In this document: piece by piece, positions 1 through 5,452 of the stretch
Numbering within the stretch: the first letter of the stretch is position 1
Layout of the letters: every line of letters starts with the position of its first letter
Source: Nitrococcus sp.
Lineage (GTDB): Bacteria > Pseudomonadota > Gammaproteobacteria > Nitrococcales > Nitrococcaceae
Assembly (NCBI GenBank): GCA_030452365.1
Contig: JAKDMK010000185.1
Coordinates: 1-5,475, forward strand
Length of the DNA: 5,475 nt
Direction of reading: 5' to 3'
Made by a program: the position numbers and the translations under genes
The notes under the pieces: generated by a model
What the model saw: only the letters and a program-made list of their open reading frames with translations
What the model was told of the DNA's origin: nothing
Database searches by the model: none

Positions 1-37
1 GCCGTGCCTTGGGCTCGCGCGGCTGTATTGTACCCAC

Positions 38-62
38 GCAACCTTGGTTGCTGTTGTAAAAT
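38..62 (+). promoter_or_regulatory. Inverted repeat and possible -10 element before the GMC gene
   Basis: GCAACC (38-43) and GGTTGC (46-51) form perfect 6-bp arms around TT. This is followed by TAAAAT (57-62), which matches a sigma70 -10 box at five of six positions. I see no good -35 box at the right spacing. The repeat could be an operator, or the terminator stem of a gene left of the window. The leader would be under 30 bases. This is inference from short motifs. Confidence 0.25.
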
Positions 63-86
63 GATAGGAATAACAGGTGCTTGACG

Positions 87-1685
87 ATGTTTTTTGACGC
101 TCTACAGGTGCCGCAGGATTCGCTGCTGCAATGCGATGTATGCATTATCGGCGCGGGCGCGGCCGGTATTGCGATCGCGCGCGAGCTGATTGAGACCCGC
201 CACAAGGTTATTCTGCTTGAAAGCGGCGGTTTTGAGATGGATGCCGAGGTGCAGTACCTGAATGCCGGCGAAATCGTCGGCCTGCGCTATATGCCGTTGC
301 ACACCGGCCGATCCCGGTACTTCGGCGGCGGGACAAATTGCTGGGGAGGATGGTGTCGTCCTTTCGATGCGACCGACTTCGAAAAGCGTGACTGGGTTCC
401 GCACAGCGGATGGCCGTTCGGGCGGTCCACACTCGATCCCTACTACGAGCGTGCGCACAAGCTGTGCAGCATTCGTGCGAACGACTACGATCCGAAAGCC
501 GCCGCCGGGCTCGGCCTACAGCCACTGCCGATCGAGGATCCGCGGGTAATCACGCAAGTTTGCCGGATCAGCGACGAGCCGCGCTTCGGCCGCACCTACC
601 GAGATGAGATGCGCGCGGCCACCAATATTGACACCTACTTGAACGCCAACGTGGTGGAGATAGAAACCGTCGATTCCGCGCGGGAGATCACGGGGCTGAA
701 GGTCGCGACGCTCGGCGGCAAGCACTTCCGGGTTGCGGCGAAGGCGTATGTGCTGGCGGCAGGCGGCATCGAGAATCCACGCCTGCTGCTGGCATCGAAC
801 CGGGTGCAGAAGGCGGGGTTGGGGAACGATTTCGATCTCGTGGGCCGATTCTTCATGGAGCACCCTTGCCTGCACGCGGGCGAGATCGTCCTGAACGATC
901 GGGCGACAACCACCAATCTCTACGATCCGCACTACACCTTCTTCAATTCGCCGATCGGCGCGCATCTTGCGCTCTCTGGCGACGCCCAACGCGTCGAGCG
1001 GGTCTTGAACTTCAGAACCTGGATCGTAACTTTCTATCGCGGCGAGGAATCACGCGGCGGAGAGTCGTTGAAGAACCTCTACCGGGCCATTCGGAAGAGG
1101 AGCCTGCCCGACCATTTCATGGATTGCTCGGGCAGCTTTTGGATAAAGAATTTCGGCAACATCGCGCTGGATTTCCCTAACACGACCGCCGTGGTTCTAG
1201 GCCGGCTCTTCAGACCCAAATGGTTAGTCAAAAAGCTCATGTTCACCAACCAGACCGAACCAGCGCCGAACCCCAACAGCCGCGTGACGCTGACTGGCGA
1301 GAAAGACAAAGTTGGGCTCAACCGCGTCCGACTCGATTGGCGCCTAACCCAGTTGGAGAAATATTCGATCCGGCGCGCGCAGGAGATCATTCATGAGGCA
1401 CTCGAGAAATCCGGCGTCGGCAGGGTAGAAAACCAGATGTCGAGCGAGGCAGACGCGATTTGGCCGGAGGATTTGGGCTGGGAATGGCACCAAATGGGCA
1501 CCACGCGAATGCAAGACGATCCTAAGCGCGGTGTCGTCGATAGCGATTGCAAAGTGCACGGCATCTCGAACTTGTTTATCGCCGGAAGCTCCGTTTTTCC
1601 GACAGGTGGCAACAGTCCGCCGACCTTGACAATCTTGGCCTTGGCGCTGCGCTTAGCGGATCATATCAAAGCCACACTGCAGTGA
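87..1685 (+). CDS. GMC-family FAD-dependent oxidoreductase
   Basis: This is a flavoprotein of the glucose-methanol-choline (GMC) oxidoreductase family, which oxidises an alcohol, often a sugar hydroxyl; the substrate cannot be told from sequence. The protein has 532 residues, a usual family length, and no signal peptide or membrane segment, so it is probably cytoplasmic. Visible in order: Rossmann ADP-binding loop GAGAAG (22-27) with the ribose-binding Glu of LLESGG (about 45); FGGGTNCWGG (79-88), the flavin-contact region; VLAAGGIENPRLLL (222-235); and the C-terminal GMC domain with HQMGTTRM (468-475) and LFIAGSSVFPTGG (496-508). His468 fits the catalytic base. The second catalytic position, normally Asn or His (as in ANPTLT), reads Pro here (NSPPTLT, Pro511). 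ATG 87 is preferred because AGGTG at 75-79 lies 7 bases upstream; an in-frame TTG at 81, behind AGGAA at 66-70, is an alternative. The gene stands alone in the window. Family is certain; specific function is unknown. Confidence 0.93.
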   Translation: MFFDALQVPQDSLLQCDVCIIGAGAAGIAIARELIETRHKVILLESGGFEMDAEVQYLNAGEIVGLRYMPLHTGRSRYFGGGTNCWGGWCRPFDATDFEKRDWVPHSGWPFGRSTLDPYYERAHKLCSIRANDYDPKAAAGLGLQPLPIEDPRVITQVCRISDEPRFGRTYRDEMRAATNIDTYLNANVVEIETVDSAREITGLKVATLGGKHFRVAAKAYVLAAGGIENPRLLLASNRVQKAGLGNDFDLVGRFFMEHPCLHAGEIVLNDRATTTNLYDPHYTFFNSPIGAHLALSGDAQRVERVLNFRTWIVTFYRGEESRGGESLKNLYRAIRKRSLPDHFMDCSGSFWIKNFGNIALDFPNTTAVVLGRLFRPKWLVKKLMFTNQTEPAPNPNSRVTLTGEKDKVGLNRVRLDWRLTQLEKYSIRRAQEIIHEALEKSGVGRVENQMSSEADAIWPEDLGWEWHQMGTTRMQDDPKRGVVDSDCKVHGISNLFIAGSSVFPTGGNSPPTLTILALALRLADHIKATLQ

Positions 1686-1701
1686 TCTCACATCCCCCTT
1701 C

Positions 1702-1721
1702 TGTCACGACAGTTGTCCGCT
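1702..1721 (+). repeat. Imperfect direct repeat, copy 1 (IS-end-like)
   Basis: This matches 2010-2029 at 17 of 20 positions. Both copies begin with TGTCA and share the 11-mer AGTTGTCCGCT at their right end. A TGT start and this length resemble terminal repeats of insertion sequences such as the IS21 or IS481 families, but that link is from memory. No inverted partner was found by eye, so a complete element is not present. It begins 17 bases after the oxidoreductase stop codon. Confidence 0.5.
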
Positions 1722-1868
1722 CCTGAGCGCATATATCTTGCCTGTACACACAGATGCCGGCTCCCCATCTCTAGAACGAATGCAAGGGCTAAGCGGAAGC
1801 GTGGGCGGCCGCTAATGAGCGACGAACAACTGGTGGAGTCGTTGGAAATGCAACTGCAATGACGTTTG

Positions 1869-1888
1869 CGCCCCTCCCGGAAGGGGCG
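1869..1888. repeat. GC-rich hairpin, 7-bp stem
   Basis: CGCCCCT (1869-1875) and AGGGGCG (1882-1888) pair perfectly around a 6-base loop. Neither strand has a T run after the stem, so it is not a standard intrinsic terminator. It could be a remnant of a REP-type repeat or a degraded terminator for transcription leaving the oxidoreductase gene. Confidence 0.45.
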
Positions 1889-2009
1889 TCCGAGGAAAAC
1901 CACGAGGGATGAGCAGCAAGCAAGTACTGATGCAAATTATAACGTGTCACAGTAATTAAGGCTCCGCCGGGCGCATTATCACGGTATTTCCCTCTTCACT
2001 CCCGGTGTT

Positions 2010-2029
2010 TGTCAACATAGTTGTCCGCT
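2010..2029 (+). repeat. Imperfect direct repeat, copy 2 (IS-end-like)
   Basis: This is the second copy of the sequence at 1702-1721, in the same orientation and 308 bases to the right. Similarity stops at both edges of the 20 bases, which argues for a bounded element end or binding site and against duplication of a larger stretch. Confidence 0.5.
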
Positions 2030-2284
2030 TTTTGCTTCCGCCATTGGCACGGCTACACTACGCTCACCGCCACTGTGCATGGCCTATCAATTCAGAGACG
2101 AAATCGAGCAATGACACACTACGTCCGCGTCACGACTTGCGGTGCACGACATGTGGGTAAAGGGCAGGGCTTAGGCGCAGGGCGCAGCGCACGGTCAGGG
2201 TGCCTTCATGGCCGTCCAGGCAAACAAAAAACGTGATTTAACAAGGGGCTTATGGACATCGTCGGATTGTGCGGGATGCTGAAA

Positions 2285-2360
2285 TGGTGGGCCGCCAGGG
2301 ACTCGAACCCCGAACCAACAGATTAAGAGTCTGCTGCTCTACCAATTGAGCTAGCGGCCC
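2285..2360 (-). tRNA. tRNA-Lys (CTT)
   Basis: The reverse strand folds into a complete 76-base cloverleaf. The acceptor arms are GGGCCGC and GCGGCCC with discriminator A and encoded CCA (2285-2287). The D arm is GCTC/GAGC, the anticodon loop is CTCTTAA giving anticodon CTT, and the T loop is TTCGAGT. It is the last gene of the leftward tRNA cluster and reads AAG codons. It is separated from tRNA-His by 234 bases, far more than the other spacers (37 and 61), so it may rely on long read-through or on its own promoter, which I could not identify. Confidence 0.97.
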
Positions 2361-2364
2361 AATC

Positions 2365-2384
2365 TTTTGGACAAGTGTCCAAAA
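2365..2384. promoter_or_regulatory. Perfect 9-bp inverted repeat abutting tRNA-Lys
   Basis: TTTTGGACA (2365-2373) and TGTCCAAAA (2376-2384) are exact reverse complements separated by two bases. The palindrome ends 4 bases from the mature 5' end of tRNA-Lys. In the precursor RNA it would form a hairpin right at the RNase P cleavage site; in DNA it has the shape of a dimeric repressor operator. No U run follows the stem on either strand, so it is not an intrinsic terminator. The role is unknown. Confidence 0.55.
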
Positions 2385-2403
2385 CCTAACCAAAAACGTA
2401 ACC
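2381..2403. repeat. Two-copy 12-bp tandem repeat
   Basis: AAAACCTAACC (2381-2391) and AAAACGTAACC (2393-2403) differ at one base and are spaced by exactly 12 bases. The first copy overlaps the right arm of the adjacent palindrome. With only two units this may be chance or slippage. Confidence 0.35.
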
Positions 2404-2413
2404 ACTGACCCCC

Positions 2414-2427
2414 TTCTGCGCAGGATG
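2414..2427. repeat. Mini copy of the palindromic repeat ends
   Basis: TTCTGCGCAGGATG is what results if the two outer ends of the 84-bp repeat at 2441-2524 are joined with the middle removed: left end TTCTGCGC, right end GCGCAGGATG. It lies 14 bases to the left of the full element. It may be an internally deleted relic; chance similarity is possible at this length. Confidence 0.35.
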
Positions 2428-2440
2428 CCTTGTCCGCGCT

Positions 2441-2524
2441 GTCATTCTGCGCGGAGCCGTAAGGCGAAGTCGCAGAATCTAGTCGCTGGATCCTGCGACT
2501 CCGCTCCGCTGCGCGCAGGATGAC
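2441..2524. repeat. 84-bp palindromic dispersed-type repeat (MITE/REP-like)
   Basis: The element begins GTCATTCTGCGCG and ends with the near reverse complement CGCGCAGGATGAC. The inner arms (2468-2482 and 2486-2500) are 15 bp, differ at two positions and enclose a TCG loop, so nearly the whole unit folds into one long hairpin. The outer arms carry small length differences. Palindromes with ATTCTGCG/CGCAGGAT ends are scattered through many bacterial genomes, to my recollection, and their accidental translations are often misannotated as proteins. It has no coding capacity and lies inside the spacer between tRNA-His and tRNA-Lys, so it would be transcribed with the tRNA precursor. Confidence 0.8.
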
Positions 2525-2594
2525 GAGGAGTGAGTAGTTACCCAAAAACAACTCAGCTACTCGAGTCGGTCATCTTTGAAACGCGCGTGGTTGT

Positions 2595-2671
2595 TGGGGT
2601 GAGCGATGGGATTTGAACCCACGACCGCCGGAGCCACAATCCGGAGCTCTACCAACTGAGCTACGCCCACC
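2595..2671 (-). tRNA. tRNA-His (GTG)
   Basis: The reverse strand gives a full cloverleaf with acceptor arms GTGGGCG and CGCTCAC (one G-T pair). The anticodon stem is CCGGA/TCCGG around loop TTGTGGC, giving anticodon GTG, and the T loop is TTCAAAT. The histidine identity elements are present: an extra G at -1 (complement of position 2671) opposite discriminator C (2598). CCA is encoded at 2595-2597. The gene follows tRNA-Arg after a 37-base spacer, consistent with one transcript. Confidence 0.97.
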
Positions 2672-2708
2672 ACTGTGCAGGTTGCCCGTTTATGGATCGG
2701 CCATGGGC

Positions 2709-2785
2709 TGGCACGCCCGGCAGGACTCGAACCTGCAACCCTCGGCTTAGAAGGCCGATGCTCTATCCGGTTGAGCTACGGGCGC
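2709..2785 (-). tRNA. tRNA-Arg (TCT)
   Basis: This is a 77-base cloverleaf on the reverse strand. Acceptor arms GCGCCCG and CGGGCGT pair with a terminal G-T, followed by discriminator G and encoded CCA (2709-2711). The anticodon stem TCGGC/GCCGA encloses CTTCTAA, giving TCT, which reads AGA and AGG. The T stem is GCAGG/CCTGC. It is the second gene of the cluster, 61 bases after tRNA-Pro. AGA/AGG are usually rare codons in GC-rich proteobacteria. Confidence 0.97.
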
Positions 2786-2846
2786 ATGACCGACGCTTTC
2801 AGTGCCTGCGCGGGTAAGGCTCTGGCCAGCCCTCGCAAGACCCATT

Positions 2847-2923
2847 TGGTCGGGGTGGAGGGATTCGAACCCCCGACTTCCTGCTCCCAAAGCAGGTGCG
2901 CTACCAGGCTGCGCTACACCCCG
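2847..2923 (-). tRNA. tRNA-Pro (TGG)
   Basis: This is a 77-base cloverleaf on the reverse strand. Acceptor arms CGGGGTG and CACCCCG pair perfectly, with discriminator A and encoded CCA (2847-2849). The anticodon stem CTGC/GCAG encloses TTTGGGA, giving anticodon TGG. The T loop is TTCGAAT. It is the first gene of the leftward cluster, about 50 bases downstream of the likely transcription start. Confidence 0.97.
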
Positions 2924-2978
2924 CGCACTCCGATGCGCGCCGCGCACGTTCGCTGCCGCCCGGCACGAACCGGCAGAA

Positions 2979-3007
2979 ATGATACGCACGGCAACGCCCG
3001 TCGTCAA
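2979..3007 (-). promoter_or_regulatory. sigma70-type promoter of the tRNA operon
   Basis: On the reverse strand TTGACG (3002-3007) and TATCAT (2979-2984) are separated by exactly 17 bases; each box matches consensus at five of six positions. The predicted start, near 2972, leaves a leader of roughly 50 bases before tRNA-Pro and drives all four tRNA genes leftwards. A second -10-like box, TATAGT, lies at 3018-3023 but lacks a -35 partner. Confidence 0.65.
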
Positions 3008-3028
3008 ACACATCCGCACTATACCGAT

Positions 3029-3057
3029 TTGCGAAGGCCATTGCCGCGTGCGACAAT
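3029..3057 (+). promoter_or_regulatory. Possible folD promoter
   Basis: TTGCGA (3029-3034) and GACAAT (3052-3057) are spaced by 17 bases on the + strand, each matching consensus at four of six positions. If real, it lies back to back with the tRNA promoter and gives a leader of about 50 bases to the folD start codon. The weak boxes leave this tentative. Confidence 0.3.
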
Positions 3058-3116
3058 TCGCGCCCCACTATTGTGGTGAAACTCACGAAGGTTCGCAAAT
3101 AGAGAAGGCTACCGCC

Positions 3117-3977
3117 ATGACGGCCCGCATCATCGACGGCAAGTCCATTGCGGCGGCAATCCGCCGGCGCATCGCCGATTCGGTGCGCAAACACGTTGCC
3201 CATGGCCTACCTCGGCCCGGCCTCGCAGTAATCCAGGTGGGGGACAATCCTGCCTCGAGCGTCTACGTCAGTCATAAGCGTCAGGACTGCCGTGAAGTCG
3301 GCTTTCATTCCGAAGCCTACGAACTGCCCGCGGAAACTCGCCAAGAGCAGCTGCTGGCATTGGTGGGTCGGCTTAACATGGACCCTGCCATCGATGGCAT
3401 ATTGGTGCAGCTACCGCTTCCGCAGCATATCGAGGCGCAGGCGGTGATCGAGCGTATTAATCCCGACAAGGACGTAGACGGGTTTCATCCAGAGAATATC
3501 GGACGCCTGCTCCTGCGCCTGCCGGGCATGCGCCCGTGCACCCCCTCTGGAGTAATGACGCTGCTGCGGCATACCGGCGAGCCATTGGACGGCAAGGATG
3601 CTGTAATCCTCGGACAATCAAGCATTGTCGGGCGCCCCATGGCCATCGAGTTGCTGAATGCACGCTGCACACCCACCATCTGCCACAGCCGCAGCCGAGA
3701 TCTGCAAGCCAAAGTGCGCCGCGCCGATATCGTGGTTGCCGCCGTTGGGCGCGAGCAGTTCGTTCCCGGGACCTGGATCAAGCCCGGTGCGATTCTCATC
3801 GACATCGGCATCAACCGAAATGCGGCCGGCAAGCTCGTGGGCGACATCGACTTTGCCGCGGCTTGCGCGCAGGCGGCCTGGGTCACTCCAGTGCCGGGCG
3901 GCGTAGGACCAATGACTCGGGCCGCTCTGTTGGAGAATACACTGCTCGCCGCAGAGCAGCACAGTAGATTGGGGTGA
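3117..3977 (+). CDS. folD: Bifunctional methylene-THF dehydrogenase / methenyl-THF cyclohydrolase FolD
   Basis: FolD is a cytoplasmic enzyme that oxidises 5,10-methylene-tetrahydrofolate with NADP to the methenyl form and hydrolyses it to 10-formyl-tetrahydrofolate, feeding purine and formyl-methionine synthesis. The 286 residues match the family length (about 285-290). The N-terminal catalytic domain shows [14 protein letters not shown] with Tyr50 and Lys54, VQLPLP with Gln98, and [14 protein letters not shown] with Asp121, the known active-site positions of the E. coli enzyme. PCTPSGV (140-146) follows. The nucleotide-binding half shows [11 protein letters not shown] (164-173), CHSRS (189-193) and the terminal [11 protein letters not shown] (257-267). 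ATG 3117 is chosen because AGAAGG (3103-3108) sits 8 bases before it and the protein begins where the family does. The frame stays open upstream to about 2802, but that stretch overlaps tRNA-Pro and is not coding. It diverges from the tRNA operon and converges on radA. Nothing is missing or broken. Confidence 0.98.
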   Translation: MTARIIDGKSIAAAIRRRIADSVRKHVAHGLPRPGLAVIQVGDNPASSVYVSHKRQDCREVGFHSEAYELPAETRQEQLLALVGRLNMDPAIDGILVQLPLPQHIEAQAVIERINPDKDVDGFHPENIGRLLLRLPGMRPCTPSGVMTLLRHTGEPLDGKDAVILGQSSIVGRPMAIELLNARCTPTICHSRSRDLQAKVRRADIVVAAVGREQFVPGTWIKPGAILIDIGINRNAAGKLVGDIDFAAACAQAAWVTPVPGGVGPMTRAALLENTLLAAEQHSRLG

Positions 3978-3992
3978 GCTTGCGAACCCCAA
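3969..3992. terminator. Inverted repeat between convergent folD and radA
   Basis: TTGGGGT (3969-3975) and ACCCCAA (3986-3992) are perfect 7-bp arms around a 10-base loop; the left arm runs into the folD stop codon. It is the only clear stem in the 44-base gap, so it is the candidate terminator for both convergent genes. The + strand continues with only CGTTTG and the - strand has no T run, so it is not a textbook intrinsic terminator. Confidence 0.35.
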
Positions 3993-4021
3993 CGTTTGCC
4001 TCGACGTTCGCCCCAACGCGG

Positions 4022-5383
4022 CTAAAACAATGTATTGACCGCCTGATCTAGCCGCTCGACCGCAACGATGCCAAGGCCGCTTGGTGAGCGCCCACGGCGT
4101 GGCTTGTTGTTGGCCGGCACCAGAGCACGCTTAAAGCCATGTTTGGCCGCCTCCTGCAAGCGCTCCTCGCCATTAGGAACCGGTCGTATCTCACCCGCCA
4201 GGCCGAGCTCTCCGAACATGACCCAATCCTGCGCAATGGGTCGATCGCGCAGGCTGGAGAGCACGGCCATGAGCACCGGCAAATCGCTGGCTGTCTCGCT
4301 CACCCGGACACCGCCGACCACGTTGACAAACACATCATCGGTGGATGTGCAGATGCCGCCATGTCGGTGCAGCACCGCCAGCAGCATTGCCAAACGGGTG
4401 CCGTCGAGGCCGACGGTGACGCGCCGCGGATGGGTCAACGGACTTCCCGCTACCAGCGCTTGAACCTCAACTAGCAGGGGCCGGGTACCCTCGCGCGTAA
4501 CCATGATGCCACTACCGGCCACCGGCACGCCGTGGCGGGTGAGGAAAATAGCTGACGGATTCTTTACTTCGCGCAGGCCTGAATCCGTCATGGCGAAGAC
4601 CCCCAGCTCGTTGACTGCGCCGAAGCGGTTTTTTACGGCCCGCAGCAAGCGAAAGCGGCTGGCGCTGTCGCTCTCGAAATAAAGCACTGTGTCCACCATG
4701 TGCTCCAGCACTCGAGGCCCGGCGAGCTGGCCTTCCTTGGTCACATGCCCGACCAGAAAGACCGCGGTTCCGGTCTGCTTGGCAAAACGCACCAGGTGGG
4801 CAGCGCAATCGCGCACTTGGGCGACGGAGCCTGGCGCCGAACCAAGCGCAGCTCCGTGCAGGGTTTGCACGGAGTCCACTACCATCACCGCCGGGCGCTG
4901 CTCCTCAGCCGTAGCTAGGATGGCCTCCAGTGCCGTCTCTGCCAGCACCTGTAGGCCCTCCCCGCGCACACCGAGGCGCTTGGCGCGCAGCGCCACCTGG
5001 CGCAGCGACTCCTCACCGGTGACATACAACGCGGGGGCATTGCCGGACAGCCGGGCCATGGTTTCAAGCAGCAGGGTGGACTTGCCGATACCCGGATCAC
5101 CCCCGAGCAGCACCACGCTACCCTGCACCAGCCCCCCACCGAGCACTCGATCGAGCTCAGCGCTGCCGGTGGCAAAGCGCATCTCGTCCGTGCGCGCGAC
5201 CTCCGCCAACGGTTTCACCCCACACTCGCCGGCGTAGTGCCCAAACGGCCGGGTGCTGGGTTTGGAGGGAGTCGTCTGCGCGAGGCTATTCCATGCCCCG
5301 CACTCCGGGCATTGCCCAGACCACTTGGCGGCGCGAGCGCCGCAATCATGGCAGATGAAGACGGTGTGTGCTTTAGAATGCAT
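4022..5383 (-). CDS. radA: DNA repair / recombination protein RadA (Sms)
   Basis: RadA is a RecA-related DnaB-like ATPase that promotes branch migration of recombination intermediates and helps RecA-dependent repair. The 453 residues compare with about 460 in E. coli. Domains in order: an N-terminal four-cysteine zinc finger (Cys11, Cys14, Cys25, Cys28, both pairs C-x2-C); a RecA-like ATPase with Walker A GDPGIGKS (95-102), Walker B VMVVD (166-170) and GHVTKEGQLAGPRVLEH (212-228); the family hallmark KNRFG (251-255); and a C-terminal Lon-protease-like domain from about 300 (PRRVTVGLDGTRLAMLLAVL at 319-338, DVFVNVVGGV at 350-359, FGELGLAGEIRPVPNG at 390-405). All signature residues are present. 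The start ATG (5381-5383) directly precedes the zinc finger as expected, though no strong Shine-Dalgarno sequence is visible before it. It is convergent with folD; no operon partner lies downstream. Confidence 0.98.
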   Translation of the reverse strand: MHSKAHTVFICHDCGARAAKWSGQCPECGAWNSLAQTTPSKPSTRPFGHYAGECGVKPLAEVARTDEMRFATGSAELDRVLGGGLVQGSVVLLGGDPGIGKSTLLLETMARLSGNAPALYVTGEESLRQVALRAKRLGVRGEGLQVLAETALEAILATAEEQRPAVMVVDSVQTLHGAALGSAPGSVAQVRDCAAHLVRFAKQTGTAVFLVGHVTKEGQLAGPRVLEHMVDTVLYFESDSASRFRLLRAVKNRFGAVNELGVFAMTDSGLREVKNPSAIFLTRHGVPVAGSGIMVTREGTRPLLVEVQALVAGSPLTHPRRVTVGLDGTRLAMLLAVLHRHGGICTSTDDVFVNVVGGVRVSETASDLPVLMAVLSSLRDRPIAQDWVMFGELGLAGEIRPVPNGEERLQEAAKHGFKRALVPANNKPRRGRSPSGLGIVAVERLDQAVNTLF

Positions 5384-5417
5384 GGTCAGGGTTGCTTGGG
5401 TCGATTCGGCAGAGGCG

Positions 5418-5441
5418 ATATTGGCCTAATCCATATTGGCC
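5418..5441. repeat. 9-bp direct repeat upstream of radA
   Basis: ATATTGGCC occurs at 5418-5426 and again at 5433-5441, spaced by 15 bases, within the 90 bases upstream of the radA start. It may be a pair of regulator binding sites in a divergent promoter region. No clear sigma70 boxes were recognised on either strand here. Confidence 0.4.
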
Positions 5442-5452
5442 CGGTCGACGTA

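Larger units (their letters stand above)
1686..2284. other. Gene-poor tract between the oxidoreductase and the tRNA cluster
   Basis: About 600 bases lie here without a convincing gene. Open frames of about 70 codons occur on both strands, but they lack ribosome binding sites and recognisable motifs. The tract contains two copies of a 20-bp imperfect direct repeat, a GC-rich hairpin and a short frame ending at 1862 that may be a transposase remnant. It reads more AT-rich and patchy around 1920-2030 than the flanking genes. It looks like accumulated insertion scars. Confidence 0.6.

Noticed and set aside
1688..1903. 71-codon open frame on the - strand
   Set aside because: No ribosome binding site or motif; it crosses the hairpin and repeat copy 1, so it is probably chance.
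2226..2231. T6 run on the - strand, downstream of tRNA-Lys, as an intrinsic terminator
   Set aside because: No stable GC-rich stem precedes it on the - strand; the only nearby stem (TGCCT/AGGCA) is on the wrong side.
2021..2236. 71-codon open frame on the + strand in the gene-poor tract
   Set aside because: No ribosome binding site, low-complexity composition and no recognisable motif; it also starts inside repeat copy 2.
2351..2551. 66-codon open frame on the - strand
   Set aside because: It mostly translates the 84-bp palindromic repeat, a common source of false gene calls.
2285..2923. Regularly spaced similar segments that could suggest a CRISPR array or tandem repeat
   Set aside because: The similarity is only that of shared tRNA arms; each unit folds as a distinct tRNA.
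2675..3079. 134-codon open frame on the + strand
   Set aside because: It lies over two antisense tRNA genes and the promoter region; its peptide is the familiar accidental translation of reversed tRNAs.
2802..3116. Upstream extension of folD giving a 391-residue protein
   Set aside because: The extension runs through the antisense of tRNA-Pro, and the family start with a good ribosome binding site is at 3117.
4068..5237. Long + strand frames opposite radA
   Set aside because: They mirror the codon structure of an intact, fully recognisable radA; no independent start signals or motifs.
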